From: Butyricimonas virosa
Lineage (GTDB): Bacteria; Bacteroidota; Bacteroidia; Bacteroidales; Marinifilaceae
DNA: 64,000 nt
Direction: 5' to 3'
NCBI RefSeq assembly: GCF_025148635.1
Contig: NZ_CP102269.1
Location: 1,116,001 to 1,180,000, forward strand
Each line of letters begins with the position of its first letter. The stretch's first letter is position 1. The notes under the pieces were generated by a model. That model searched no databases. It was not told the origin of the DNA and was given only the letters and a program-made list of their open reading frames with translations. Shown here in pieces: positions 36,287-46,651 of this stretch. The translations under genes were made by a program, and so were the position numbers.

Positions 36287-39200
36287 ATGAAAAAAATCAA
36301 TTATAAAAATAATTGTATGGGGAAACTATGGAATTTTTTCAGATTCTCGCTGGTCTCACTAGCCATGCTTCTCCCCATATTATCGGCCAAGGCGACAACG
36401 GACGAAACAAAATTAAGCCTGTCGCTGAAGAATGCCAATTTACCGACAATTTTGAAAGAGATTAAAAATCAGACGAAATACGATTTCATGTATAACTCCA
36501 AGGAGATCGATATTAACAAAACGATTTCCGTGAACGTGAAAAACGTGTCGTTGGATTCGGCATTAAAAGTATGCCTTACTCCTTTCGGTTTGACATACAC
36601 GATGAAAGACAAAATCATTATCTTGAAAAAGAAACAGGAAAAAGCAAACGCTCAAATCTCGCAACACCTGATTTCCGGGGTCGTGAAAGACAAGCAAGGA
36701 ATGCTTTTACCCGGCGTTGCAGTTATTTTAAGAGGAACCACAATAGGGACGGTTACAGACCCTAGCGGACGGTTTAAAATCAACATTCCGCAGGGAAAGA
36801 ATATATTAGGCTTCACGTTTATCGGGATGAAGCCCGTGCAACGGGAAGTGGAAGGAGAACAAATTATTTCGGTGATCATGGAAGAGGATGTTGCAGAACT
36901 GGATGAAGTCGTCGTTACCGGTATGGAAACGATCAAGAAAGACCACATGACAGGAAGTGCCTCCGTGATCACGGCGAAAGATTTACGCACGCAAGGGATC
37001 AATTCCATTGACCGGATTCTGGAAGGAACCATCGCCGGACTGAACAGTACGACCCTGTCGGGAGCCCCCGGAACCCGTGCAAAAATTACCATCCGGGGAG
37101 AAAATAACCTCACCGGACGGACAGAACCCCTCTGGATCGTGGACGGCCTTCCCCTCATGAGCGGTGTACCGGAAAACAATACCGGGGATTATGCAGGTAC
37201 CATCATGCAAGATGGGGTCGGTAACATCATGCCCGAAGATATTGAATCGGTAACCATTTTGAAGGACGCTTCCGCCGCGGCAATCTACGGGGCAAAGGCA
37301 GCCAACGGGGTTATCGTTATCACCACGAAAAAAGGATTCCGTTCAAAGACACAATTCAATTACACCGGAAATTATAGTCTGGCCGAAGCTCCCCGTCTAC
37401 ACATGGACTTCATGAATTCCCGGGAAAAACTACAATACGAGCAAGATATTCTAAAAACTTTCGGACTCAGTTTTTCAGACTGGACCGGACGAGGCGGGTA
37501 TCTTTACAAACAATTACTGGAAGGATTCATCACGCAAGATCAATATGACAAGGAACTCAACCGATTGAAAAGCAAGAGTACGGACTGGTTCAAGGTTTTG
37601 TTCCGCACGGCCCAATCCCATTCTCATAACATCAGCATACGAGGGGGATCGAACGAAATGACGTATTATACTTCTGTCAATTTCCAAGAGAAAAACGGAA
37701 TTTTACTTTCCAATAAATACACGAATGCCGGAATCTTAATGAAACTGGACTATCGCCCGATCAAAAATTTAATCCTCGCCCTTGATTTGTCAGCTAACAT
37801 CCGCAAGAACAGGGACCACGCTTCGGCTGTCGACCCGTTCAAATACGCGGTTTTTGCCAATCCTTACGAGCGTCCTTATGACGAAAACGGGAATTACGCC
37901 GCCGATTTAAGCTATCTAGGTAAAAATTACACGGAAATGACGGCTTCCGGGTATAAATACGATTCGTTTAACATTCTTCGGGAATTGAACGAGACCAAGA
38001 AATCGGATGACGGCCTGGATGCCAGCTTGACCTTCAATATCCGTTACGACATCATTCCGGGACTTGCCATTTCATCCATTATCCGGAAGGGAGCCAGTTA
38101 CAACACGACGACCACGGAAATCGAGGCCGGCACGTACACTTCTTATAACAAAGAAACGTTTGCCAAACAAATATACAAGGATGTACTCCCAAGCGAATTC
38201 AACAATGGAGAACTATCCGAGTCTTCAGGTAAAAACTTCAACTGGTCTATCCGCAACCAAATCGACTATTCTTTCACGATCAAGAATGATCACCTGTTCA
38301 GCATTTTACTGGCTAATGAAGTCACATCCAAAAAGTTCAATAATTCCGGCTACACTTCTCCCATGTATTACGGGGACTACCGCATCACGGGCGTTCCGGA
38401 CTTGGGGAATGATGTTTCGTACGAAACGCTACGGGCTCAAATCGGAAGCATGTTTAACACCTCTACCGGGCAGGATCGCACCGTATCGTTCCTCGGTACC
38501 TTCCGTTACGGGTATAAAGACCGGTATATCTTGAATTTCAACTACCGGGCCGACGGGGCGGATGCTATCGGGGATGCCAATCGGTTTACCCCGTTGTGGT
38601 CCATCGGATTACGCTACAATCTACACCACGAGAAATTCTTCAAAAATGATATTGTCACGGAATTATCCCTCCGCGGATCGTACGGTTACACCGGAAATAT
38701 AGACCGGACGGCCTACCCGTTCTCCACGATCACGCTAGGAAGTGATGCTTACGAGGGCAACCGATTCGCAACCGGATTCAGCTATCCGAATCCTTCCGTA
38801 GGCTGGGAAAAGAAAAAAGACCGGAATCTGGGTATTGATATCGGTTTTCTGAAAGGCAGGATCAATTTCACCATGGATTATTACAATAACCGCACGGAAG
38901 ATATTCTGGAAAACTTAAGTATTCCTATTTCCACGGGTAGATCAAGTGTAAAAGCCAACGGGGGAACGGTGGAAAACAGCGGTATCGAGTTCTTCCTCAA
39001 TATCAGATGGATCAACCGGACAGACCTCACGTTCAGCACGTCGGCAAACGTGGCTAGAAATAAAAACGTAATTATCCGTTCAGAACACGATTATGATTCC
39101 TACGCATCAGCCATCAGTTCCAAAATTCTCAAAGGAGGTATCGTCAACGTGATCGGGAAAGAGACCGGCTCTATCTACGGTTGGAAGATTGCAGGAGTTG

Positions 39201-39952
39201 ATCCGTTATCCGGTAACCCACAATATTACTTGACACCAGAAGGAAAAAGGGAATACGCACAACTACTGGACAGGTGGGACTCCTTATCGGAAGCAAATCA
39301 GCAAACTTATTTAAATAGTGGTGCCGTACCCACGTTGGAATCCGTCCCTGACTATGTATCTTTCGATCGGGATGCAAGCATGTCTCCGGATTATTACAAA
39401 ACTTCCATGCAATATTTGGGACGTTCCAATCCCAAATACGTGGGAGGATTCAACACCTATTTCCGTTACAAGAATCTGGAATTCTCCACTCAATGGAGTT
39501 ACAAGGTGGGACATATTATTCAATCATTTAATGATCTTCAGAATGCCCCGAATAACTGGGGGAATGAAAGCCAAGCCGCCATCGGTTATGCCAGTGATTT
39601 AAGCGTATCGGGAACCAACCGGGAACGACGTTACCTGAATTTCTGGAAAACCAGAGGAGATATGACCGACATCGCCCGTTTTGTTTCATCCGGCAATGAT
39701 TACTGGTCCGGGATCCACACATCGACTAAATACGAGAAAGGGGATTACCTGCGTTTGTCCAACATCGCCATCAGTTACCGTTTACCCTCGGAAGTGGCAC
39801 AACGCTTCGGGATGAAAAACATGTCGCTCTCCCTCAACGCATACAATTTACTGACATTCACCAAATATAAGGGCTTGGATGTCGGCACATCAGGAGCATT
39901 CTCTTACCCGACATCAAGAGAATACAATATCAAACTATCCGTAGGATTCTAA
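36287..39952 (+). CDS. SusC/RagA-family TonB-dependent receptor with STN signalling domain
   Basis: This is a 1221-aa outer-membrane receptor. After the signal peptide (about 15-37) come an STN domain (about 44-115), a carboxypeptidase-regulatory-like domain (about 128-205: ISGVVKDKQGMLLPGVAVIL), a TonB box (LDEVVVTGM near 208), the plug (to about 350, with LWIVDGLPL and ITTKKG) and a large beta-barrel ending in Phe. The STN domain passes the ligand signal to FecR. It pairs with the SusD protein 12 bp downstream. The imported substrate is unknown. No carbohydrate-active enzyme is encoded nearby, and the neighbours are redox and ABC genes, so peptide or another non-glycan ligand is plausible (inference). 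Confidence 0.95.
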   Translation: MKKINYKNNCMGKLWNFFRFSLVSLAMLLPILSAKATTDETKLSLSLKNANLPTILKEIKNQTKYDFMYNSKEIDINKTISVNVKNVSLDSALKVCLTPFGLTYTMKDKIIILKKKQEKANAQISQHLISGVVKDKQGMLLPGVAVILRGTTIGTVTDPSGRFKINIPQGKNILGFTFIGMKPVQREVEGEQIISVIMEEDVAELDEVVVTGMETIKKDHMTGSASVITAKDLRTQGINSIDRILEGTIAGLNSTTLSGAPGTRAKITIRGENNLTGRTEPLWIVDGLPLMSGVPENNTGDYAGTIMQDGVGNIMPEDIESVTILKDASAAAIYGAKAANGVIVITTKKGFRSKTQFNYTGNYSLAEAPRLHMDFMNSREKLQYEQDILKTFGLSFSDWTGRGGYLYKQLLEGFITQDQYDKELNRLKSKSTDWFKVLFRTAQSHSHNISIRGGSNEMTYYTSVNFQEKNGILLSNKYTNAGILMKLDYRPIKNLILALDLSANIRKNRDHASAVDPFKYAVFANPYERPYDENGNYAADLSYLGKNYTEMTASGYKYDSFNILRELNETKKSDDGLDASLTFNIRYDIIPGLAISSIIRKGASYNTTTTEIEAGTYTSYNKETFAKQIYKDVLPSEFNNGELSESSGKNFNWSIRNQIDYSFTIKNDHLFSILLANEVTSKKFNNSGYTSPMYYGDYRITGVPDLGNDVSYETLRAQIGSMFNTSTGQDRTVSFLGTFRYGYKDRYILNFNYRADGADAIGDANRFTPLWSIGLRYNLHHEKFFKNDIVTELSLRGSYGYTGNIDRTAYPFSTITLGSDAYEGNRFATGFSYPNPSVGWEKKKDRNLGIDIGFLKGRINFTMDYYNNRTEDILENLSIPISTGRSSVKANGGTVENSGIEFFLNIRWINRTDLTFSTSANVARNKNVIIRSEHDYDSYASAISSKILKGGIVNVIGKETGSIYGWKIAGVDPLSGNPQYYLTPEGKREYAQLLDRWDSLSEANQQTYLNSGAVPTLESVPDYVSFDRDASMSPDYYKTSMQYLGRSNPKYVGGFNTYFRYKNLEFSTQWSYKVGHIIQSFNDLQNAPNNWGNESQAAIGYASDLSVSGTNRERRYLNFWKTRGDMTDIARFVSSGNDYWSGIHTSTKYEKGDYLRLSNIAISYRLPSEVAQRFGMKNMSLSLNAYNLLTFTKYKGLDVGTSGAFSYPTSREYNIKLSVGF

Positions 39953-39964
39953 AAAATCAACGAT

Positions 39965-41467
39965 ATGAAAAAGTTATATATATTAATCGCCCTGACAAGT
40001 TTATTCTTCGTCCAAAGTTGTGACAAGTTCTTGGACCTGAAACCGGAGAATATACAAGTGGTCAGCACGATAGAAGATTATCGAGACATATTGGCAAGTT
40101 ACATGAGATTATTAAAAACCGTGGACGGTAGTCAAAAACCGGTACTGGGAGGCTATTTTTTATATCCCTCGTTCAACGTGGCCTCAACATTTGCTTATCG
40201 TTCCGGGGAACTCACCATTAATAAAAACTCCAGTTCTTATTATGATGCCTCTCTGGGAGAATATAAACAAAGCGCAGTAAATCTGATGAGCTGGATGGGC
40301 ACCGCCGACGGTTGCTGGCGCAGCTATTACTCTTTCCTTGGCCCAATCAACATGATCATTGAAGGAATCAAGACGGCCGAGGGAGATGATGAACGCTTGC
40401 GGGATTACGTGCAGGGAGAAGCCTTGGTATGGAGAGCTTATTCCTATTTCAAATTACTCCAATACTTTTCTCCTTACAAGCAAGACGAATATGGAGTCCC
40501 CGTGTATTTAAAACCGTACGAAGACCCCGGTAACGCCATGCCCAAACGTGAAACCCAAACCAATGTCTACAAACGAATCCTGATGGATTGTCAGGAAGCA
40601 CTCGATTTAATGGAACGCACCCCTTCCACAACATGGAACTGTGCTTACAATCCCCGCTTTCTTCACGGGATGCTTGCCAGCATTTATTGTTACAAAGCAA
40701 TGTCGGCAGTAGCCGAAGAAAAGGATTGGCAAAATGCGATTGATCACGCAGACAAAGCGATGACCGGACGTACTTTCGTCCGGGATCAGGCAACATACGA
40801 TGCCATATTTGATGCTCCCGCTCTACAAGCCTTTACAAACGATGAGTTTTACCTCCGCATGGTGGATGGCTTTAACGGTCAAATTGTAGATGTTTCGGGA
40901 GTATATTATCAAACATATTCTACCTCCCAAGCCAATCCGGGACCGGAACCCGAATTTTACAACCTGTATAAAGATGATGATGTAAGAAAAAACACCTTCT
41001 TTAGGACTAAAACAGATGGAAGTCTTATATACGACAAGTATAATCTTTCCGACAGCCCGTACGCATCGTGGGGATTAGCGAATGGAGGGATAATCATGTT
41101 ATTCCGAACCGCAGAGACTCAACTTATTAAAGCGGAAGCCCTGTGTCGATTAGGAAAAACGACTGAAGCTAAAGAGGCGCTAAACAAGTTTAAACAAGGA
41201 CGTTATCTTGACATCGAGGGCTCTTACACGGAATCCGACCTGCTAAACGAAATTCTGAAAGAACGGAAACTAGAATTTTATCACGAACAGGACGTATGGT
41301 GGTTAGACATGAAACGTACCGGAACCCGGATGGAAAGAGTCATCAACGGTACTCTGTATGTACTCGAACCGGACGACTATCGTTATTGCTTCCCCATCCC
41401 GCAAAGCGAAATGGAGGTAAACAAGAACATGATTCAAAATCCGGGTTGGGATGAGATTAGTCTTTAA
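39965..41467 (+). CDS. SusD/RagB-family nutrient-binding lipoprotein
   Basis: This 500-aa protein has lipobox VQSC (Cys about 19) and then DKFLDLKPE, the usual SusD start. The TPR-like helical body includes WRAYSYFKLLQYF, and near the end is LLNEILKERKLEFYHEQDVW, the strongly conserved SusD motif. It forms the lid of the SusC pore on the cell surface. The gene follows susC directly. Confidence 0.95.
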   Translation: MKKLYILIALTSLFFVQSCDKFLDLKPENIQVVSTIEDYRDILASYMRLLKTVDGSQKPVLGGYFLYPSFNVASTFAYRSGELTINKNSSSYYDASLGEYKQSAVNLMSWMGTADGCWRSYYSFLGPINMIIEGIKTAEGDDERLRDYVQGEALVWRAYSYFKLLQYFSPYKQDEYGVPVYLKPYEDPGNAMPKRETQTNVYKRILMDCQEALDLMERTPSTTWNCAYNPRFLHGMLASIYCYKAMSAVAEEKDWQNAIDHADKAMTGRTFVRDQATYDAIFDAPALQAFTNDEFYLRMVDGFNGQIVDVSGVYYQTYSTSQANPGPEPEFYNLYKDDDVRKNTFFRTKTDGSLIYDKYNLSDSPYASWGLANGGIIMLFRTAETQLIKAEALCRLGKTTEAKEALNKFKQGRYLDIEGSYTESDLLNEILKERKLEFYHEQDVWWLDMKRTGTRMERVINGTLYVLEPDDYRYCFPIPQSEMEVNKNMIQNPGWDEISL

Positions 41468-41484
41468 CTTCTAAATTAAAAAAC

Positions 41485-42765
41485 ATGAAAAGAATTCTAT
41501 ACACCCTCGCGGCAATCTTTATCGGATGCATCCTATCCTGTACCCCGGATAAAGACGAAGTCCTGGAAATGGGGCCGGTTGACATGGATCACATCAAGGA
41601 AATAAAACTACGCACCAGTCATTACCAGATACTGGCCGACGGGAAAGCACAACTCGAATTCAATCCGTTACTCACGACGGAAGACGGATTTACCGTACAA
41701 GACAGCCGGGTAGATCATTCCCAGATAGAGTATTACACCTCGTCGGGAGAAACCCTATCGAAAGTATTCTCGACTTCCGACAAGTCACTTATCGGCAAAA
41801 CACTCAACGTGTATGCCAAAATCAAAGGCACGGAGATCACTTCGAACACAACGACGTTCACGGTCATGGACCCTTCCGTCTCGAACGCTTACACGGAAAT
41901 CACGGTTCCGGTAATATTCCATTTGATTCAATCCAACAAGGATATAGCGGGTTACGGCGGCGAAATACCCATGGAAAGAATTCACCTGCTTTTAGATAAA
42001 ATCAATAACACGTTCTCCGGGAGCGCCAGCACGAACGCCATGGGTGTCGACACGAAAATCCGGTTCAAAGCTGCCGTTTACGATCTTTACGGGAACAAAT
42101 TGCAAGAACCAGGCATCAACCGAATCTACGTGGAAGAGGTAACCGATGAAGCTAAAGATCAATACAACACGTTTATCGTGAATCAAAAAGCATTATGGCC
42201 TCACGACAAATATTTGAACGTGTGGCTGATCTCGGATCGGGAAAACGAATACGACAAATTCTTTTATACTATTTCCAGAACATGTATTCCCCGGTATATC
42301 ACCTCCGGGACAGACCCGGCAGAAATCCCGGAAGGCTTAACCCTATCCTCTATCCCGGAAAGCTGGACCCCGACACCCAACGAGGTCGGCATCCTCTACA
42401 AACTGCAATCGATACAAACGATGGTACGTTCTTTCGGGGAAAAGAATGAAAACGAACTGGTAAACGGGTTCGGGTTCTACCTGGGATTACTTCCCACGTG
42501 GGGAGCTTCAAGTAGTGCGAAACCCCAGGATTATTGCTCGGACACGCATAAATACTATGGAAATGACAAAGAGGGGTATAACAAAAACCAAACCGCCTAT
42601 AAACTTGTCGGGGATTGCTTCTTCCTCGCTGAAAATATCATGGATGATCCCGTCGGGGTTCACCGCTCCGTTAGCCAGCAACAGGCTCAAAGAATACGTT
42701 GGATTCTGACCAATAGCCCGGAGCGTTCGGCATGGAAATCCGACTACGCATTCACAGGACGATAA
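41485..42765 (+). CDS. Pappalysin-like (M43) lipoprotein with erased zinc site
   Basis: This 426-aa lipoprotein has signal peptide MKRILYTLAAIFIGCILSC. The first 130 residues are an Ig-like region. The rest resembles the M43/pappalysin domain: ITVPVIFHLIQ, a cysteine-bearing C-terminal part, and GDCFFLAENIMDDP where active members have GD...N.MDY. Where those members have HEVGHYLGLYHTW this protein has NGFGFYLGLLPTW: all three His ligands and the Glu are replaced, while G, YLGL and TW remain. It is therefore probably a binding protein rather than a protease. It lies 18 bp after susD. The alignment was made by eye. Confidence 0.65.
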   Translation: MKRILYTLAAIFIGCILSCTPDKDEVLEMGPVDMDHIKEIKLRTSHYQILADGKAQLEFNPLLTTEDGFTVQDSRVDHSQIEYYTSSGETLSKVFSTSDKSLIGKTLNVYAKIKGTEITSNTTTFTVMDPSVSNAYTEITVPVIFHLIQSNKDIAGYGGEIPMERIHLLLDKINNTFSGSASTNAMGVDTKIRFKAAVYDLYGNKLQEPGINRIYVEEVTDEAKDQYNTFIVNQKALWPHDKYLNVWLISDRENEYDKFFYTISRTCIPRYITSGTDPAEIPEGLTLSSIPESWTPTPNEVGILYKLQSIQTMVRSFGEKNENELVNGFGFYLGLLPTWGASSSAKPQDYCSDTHKYYGNDKEGYNKNQTAYKLVGDCFFLAENIMDDPVGVHRSVSQQQAQRIRWILTNSPERSAWKSDYAFTGR

Positions 42766-42790
42766 GATGTTCAACTATAAATTATAAATC

Positions 42791-44200
42791 ATGAAAAAAA
42801 TCGTATTATCATTTGTATGTGTACTCGTGGCTTGCGTGGCAAGCCACGCCCAAGGCGTGAAATTCGAATCGGGCACGTGGAAAGAAATCCTGACGAAAGC
42901 CAAGACCGAAAACAAAACCATTTTCGTAGATGTCTACACCAAATGGTGCGGCCCTTGCAAACACGTGTCGGAAACCGTATTCCCCCAGGAAAAACTGGGA
43001 GAATACTATAATTCCCGATTCATTAATTTCAAGATAGACGCGGAAAGCCCCGCCGGGAAAGAGTTCGTGAAAACCTATCCCGTAACGGGTTACCCCACCT
43101 TCTTTTTCATTGACGGGAATGGCAAAGTCATCCATAAGATTGTCGGTGCCAAAGATGTCGATGGATTTATCTCGGAAGCAAAAATGATCACCATGTATGC
43201 CCGTCACGGGGGAATTGACAACATGATGGCCGCCATTAAGAACGGGACTGCCGATAAGGAATTATTATACGACTACTACATTTCCGCCAACAAAAAAAGT
43301 AAACCGGAAGCTTTGAATCTTTACTTGAAAGCGCTCCCGACCGAAGAGTTGATCGACGAGAACAACAAACTAATTGAAGAGATTTCCCTTTACGACAAAG
43401 ATTTGATGACAAGACTTGTTGACGAGATTGTGAAAGCCAGCAACGACGGCCGGTTCTCCGACGGGAAATATGCGGAAAAGTTCGCATTTTGTATCGTCTT
43501 CCCCGTCCAGTACGACATCACAACCTTCCTGCGCAAAAGTATCCAAGAAGGCAATTGGGAATGGTTCAATGAATTGTTACAACTAAAAGAAAGGTTTGCC
43601 AATTACGGCGGCCGAGTGTACGGGGGAGGCAAACTACTGGACGGAGACCTCAACATTATTCAAGGCCGGGGCTTATTCTTCGCCACGCCGGAATACAATA
43701 AACTTTGCTACTGGACCAGAAACAGGGTCAACGAAGAGGAATTCAAAAACGCTTTAGTCACTTACATGGACAAATTAATCAGCGAGAACCCTGTCGATTC
43801 CCTGATCAAAGAAGAGCATGATCAAGTACTGAATATGATCAAAAAGGAAGGATTAAAAGGGCAAATGCAATTTTTCGCCCAACATATCTTTGAAGCCGGA
43901 AATGTCACGGCACATAATATTATCGCCTGGACCGATTATTTCTGGAAACTTTCCCCTTCCGACAAGAAGACCAAAGCATTATGCAGCAAATGGATCAACT
44001 ATGCCTATAACGTAAATCGTTTCAACAATAAAGTTGCTGTTCCAGCCGCCGATCTATTGGCTAGAATCGGGAATTTCAAAGATGCCAAAATCATCTTAGA
44101 AAAAGCGATCGCCAGCCAAAAGGAACTCAAAAACGAAGATCAGAAAGTTTACAAACCTCTCGAATTGAAGCTACGGGATATCAACAACGGTAAACTGTAA
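42791..44200 (+). CDS. Thioredoxin-fold protein with long helical C-terminus (copy 1)
   Basis: This 469-aa secreted protein has a signal peptide (about 1-20, cut after SHA). The thioredoxin domain (about 22-135) has the active site WCGPC (Cys53 and Cys56) and the cis-Pro motif TGYPTFFF. The remaining 330 residues are helical and possibly TPR-like, with no family I can name. It is probably a periplasmic disulfide reductase or oxidase. A close tandem paralogue follows. Confidence 0.85.
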   Translation: MKKIVLSFVCVLVACVASHAQGVKFESGTWKEILTKAKTENKTIFVDVYTKWCGPCKHVSETVFPQEKLGEYYNSRFINFKIDAESPAGKEFVKTYPVTGYPTFFFIDGNGKVIHKIVGAKDVDGFISEAKMITMYARHGGIDNMMAAIKNGTADKELLYDYYISANKKSKPEALNLYLKALPTEELIDENNKLIEEISLYDKDLMTRLVDEIVKASNDGRFSDGKYAEKFAFCIVFPVQYDITTFLRKSIQEGNWEWFNELLQLKERFANYGGRVYGGGKLLDGDLNIIQGRGLFFATPEYNKLCYWTRNRVNEEEFKNALVTYMDKLISENPVDSLIKEEHDQVLNMIKKEGLKGQMQFFAQHIFEAGNVTAHNIIAWTDYFWKLSPSDKKTKALCSKWINYAYNVNRFNNKVAVPAADLLARIGNFKDAKIILEKAIASQKELKNEDQKVYKPLELKLRDINNGKL

Positions 44201-44228
44201 GAGTCCTTATCACCATATCAAAAAACTC

Positions 44229-44246
44229 ACCCCCTCCTGAGGGGGT
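44229..44246 (+). other. GC-rich hairpin between the thioredoxin genes
   Basis: ACCCCCTC and GAGGGGGT form a perfect 8-bp stem around a 2-base loop in the 77-bp spacer. No U-tract follows, so it is more likely an mRNA-processing or stabilising structure than a terminator. Confidence 0.5.
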
Positions 44247-44277
44247 AGTTCTTAACATTCCATTATAAAAACAGATT

Positions 44278-45672
44278 ATGAAGAAAATCGTATTATCATT
44301 TGTATGTGTATTTATCACTTGCATGGTAAGCCATGCACAAGGTGTAAAATTCGAATCGGGCACGTGGGAGGAAATCCTGACAAAAGCCAAGACAGAAAAC
44401 AAAACGATCTTCGTGGACGTTTACACCAAATGGTGCGGTCCCTGTAAACACGTGTCGAAAACCGTATTCCCTCAGGAAAAACTGGGAGATTTCTATAATC
44501 CCCTTTTCATCAATTTCAAAATAGACGCCGAAAGCCCTGCCGGCAAAGAGTTCGTGAAGACCTATCCCGTGACGGGTTACCCGACATTCTTTTTCATCGA
44601 CGGAAACGGGAAAGTGATCCATAAAATAGTCGGAGCCCGGGATGCCGACGGCTTTATTTCGGAAGCCAACATGATCTCGATGTATGCCCGCCACGGGGGA
44701 ATAGACAACATGATGGCCGCTATCAAAAACGGAACGGCCAGCAAGAAGTTACTTTATGATTACTACACTTCGGCCAACGAGAAGAACAAACCCGTGGCCT
44801 TGAATCTTTACTTAAAAGCCCTCCCCACGAAGGAGCTAATCGACGTGGACAACAAGCTAATCGACGAGATTTCCCTGTATGATAAAGAACTTATGACTCG
44901 CCTCGTGGAAGAAATCGTGAAGTTCAGTCACGGGGAAAAGTTTAACGACAAGGAATTCGTGGGAAGATATTCTTTTAATATCGTTTTTCCCGTGCAATAT
45001 GACATCACGACCTTTTTGGAGAAAAGTATCGCGGAAGGAGATCTCGAATGGTTCAACGAATTACTGGAATTAAAAGAGAAATTCAATCATTACACGGGAA
45101 GATTACTGGACGGGGATCTAAACATAAAACGAGGCCGAGGGATATTCTTCGCCACCCCGGAATATATCAAATTATGCTATTGGACTAAAAACAGGACCAA
45201 TGAAGAAGGATTCAGGGATGCTTTAACGACTTACATGGATAAACTTATCCGTGAAAATCACGTCGATTCGTTGATCAAAGAGGATCAGAATGGCACGCTG
45301 AAAATGATAAAAGAAGCGGGAAGTTTAAAAGGACAAATGAAATTCGTTGCCTCATTTCTTCTCGATGCGGGTAACGTGACGGCCCACAATATCATCAACT
45401 GGACGCATTATTTCTGGAAACTCTCGCCTTCGGACAAAAAGACAAAAGAGTTATGCACCCAATGGATCAACTACGCTTTCAACATGAATCGTTTTAATGA
45501 TCGCGTAGCCGTTCCGGCGGCTGATGTACTGGCACGAATCGGGAATTTCAAAGAAGCCAAACTTATCCTGGAAAAAGCGATTGCCAGCCAGAAAGAACTG
45601 GGTAATGACGATCCCCAAGTGTACAAAAAACTTGAACTAAAACTCCGGGATATCCATAACCATAAACGGTAA
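44278..45672 (+). CDS. Thioredoxin-fold protein with long helical C-terminus (copy 2)
   Basis: This 464-aa tandem paralogue of the preceding gene is nearly identical over the thioredoxin domain and diverged in the C-terminal helices. The signal peptide and WCGPC active site are kept. It lacks the short GRVYGGG stretch seen in copy 1. This indicates a recent gene duplication within the locus. Confidence 0.85.
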   Translation: MKKIVLSFVCVFITCMVSHAQGVKFESGTWEEILTKAKTENKTIFVDVYTKWCGPCKHVSKTVFPQEKLGDFYNPLFINFKIDAESPAGKEFVKTYPVTGYPTFFFIDGNGKVIHKIVGARDADGFISEANMISMYARHGGIDNMMAAIKNGTASKKLLYDYYTSANEKNKPVALNLYLKALPTKELIDVDNKLIDEISLYDKELMTRLVEEIVKFSHGEKFNDKEFVGRYSFNIVFPVQYDITTFLEKSIAEGDLEWFNELLELKEKFNHYTGRLLDGDLNIKRGRGIFFATPEYIKLCYWTKNRTNEEGFRDALTTYMDKLIRENHVDSLIKEDQNGTLKMIKEAGSLKGQMKFVASFLLDAGNVTAHNIINWTHYFWKLSPSDKKTKELCTQWINYAFNMNRFNDRVAVPAADVLARIGNFKEAKLILEKAIASQKELGNDDPQVYKKLELKLRDIHNHKR

Positions 45673-45714
45673 AATCAGTCGGGAAAAAGTATTGTATGTT
45701 TAAAATCACATGGT

Positions 45715-46635
45715 ATGAACGAATCTATCCTAAAAATCGAAAACCTATCCCATCGCTACAGTGTACAGTGGGCGATCCGGGATATCAATTTTGAAATCAA
45801 CAAAAACGGTATTTACGGCTTACTCGGTTCCAACGGGGCCGGTAAATCCACCACGATGAACATCATCTGCGGTGTTCTCAAGCAAACGGAGGGAAGTGTT
45901 TCAATCAAAGGAATCGACATGAGAAAAGATCCGGTTCAAGCGAAACGCCACATCGGTTTCCTGCCCCAGATTCCCCCTCTCCACCCGGACTTAACCGTGG
46001 AAGAATACCTGGTACATTGTGCAAACTTACGCTACGTACCTAAAAACGATGTCAACAAGGCTGTTGACGAGGTAACCGTCCGTTGCGGAATCTCGCATTT
46101 CAAAAAACGCCTGATCCGTAATCTATCGGGAGGATACCAGCAACGCCTGGGAATAGCCCAAGCCATTATCCATAATCCTGATTTCGTCGTGTTCGATGAA
46201 CCGACCAATGGCTTGGATCCGAATCAAATCGTGGAAATCAGGCATTTGATCAAAGAGATTGCACAAGAACGTACCGTGATTCTATCCACCCACATCCTGA
46301 CAGAAGTGCAAGCGACCTGCGATCATATCTACATGATAGAACAAGGAAGTCTCGTCTTTTCGGGTTCCGTCGATGAATTTGACAATTACATAGAACCGAA
46401 TTCCCTGCTTCTCTCTCTCCTGGCAAACCCCGGAACAGAGGAATTACGCCTTATCCCCGGAATCACGGGAGTAGAAGAGTTGGGAGGCTCCCGCTACCGA
46501 CTGAGATTCAACGACACGCCCGAAATTGCCGAACGCATCGTCGAAACAAGCGTTGCCAAAGGCTGGCGCCTGAACGAGATCAACCTGGAAAAGAGTTCCA
46601 TGGACTCCGTGTTCGCCGAATTATCTAAAAAATAA
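45715..46635 (+). CDS. ABC transporter ATP-binding protein (GldA-like)
   Basis: This 306-aa ATPase has Walker A GSNGAGKST (about 38-46), signature LSGGYQQR (about 137), Walker B VVFDEP and a switch His in STHIL. The C-terminal 80 residues form a regulatory domain. It is followed 16 bp later by its fused permease. A close paralogue lies at 62534-63472. The GldA/F/G exporters of gliding Bacteroidetes are the best-known relatives, but the family also occurs in non-gliders, so the substrate is unknown. Confidence 0.92.
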   Translation: MNESILKIENLSHRYSVQWAIRDINFEINKNGIYGLLGSNGAGKSTTMNIICGVLKQTEGSVSIKGIDMRKDPVQAKRHIGFLPQIPPLHPDLTVEEYLVHCANLRYVPKNDVNKAVDEVTVRCGISHFKKRLIRNLSGGYQQRLGIAQAIIHNPDFVVFDEPTNGLDPNQIVEIRHLIKEIAQERTVILSTHILTEVQATCDHIYMIEQGSLVFSGSVDEFDNYIEPNSLLLSLLANPGTEELRLIPGITGVEELGGSRYRLRFNDTPEIAERIVETSVAKGWRLNEINLEKSSMDSVFAELSKK

Positions 46636-46651
46636 CGTAAATCACCAAGAT

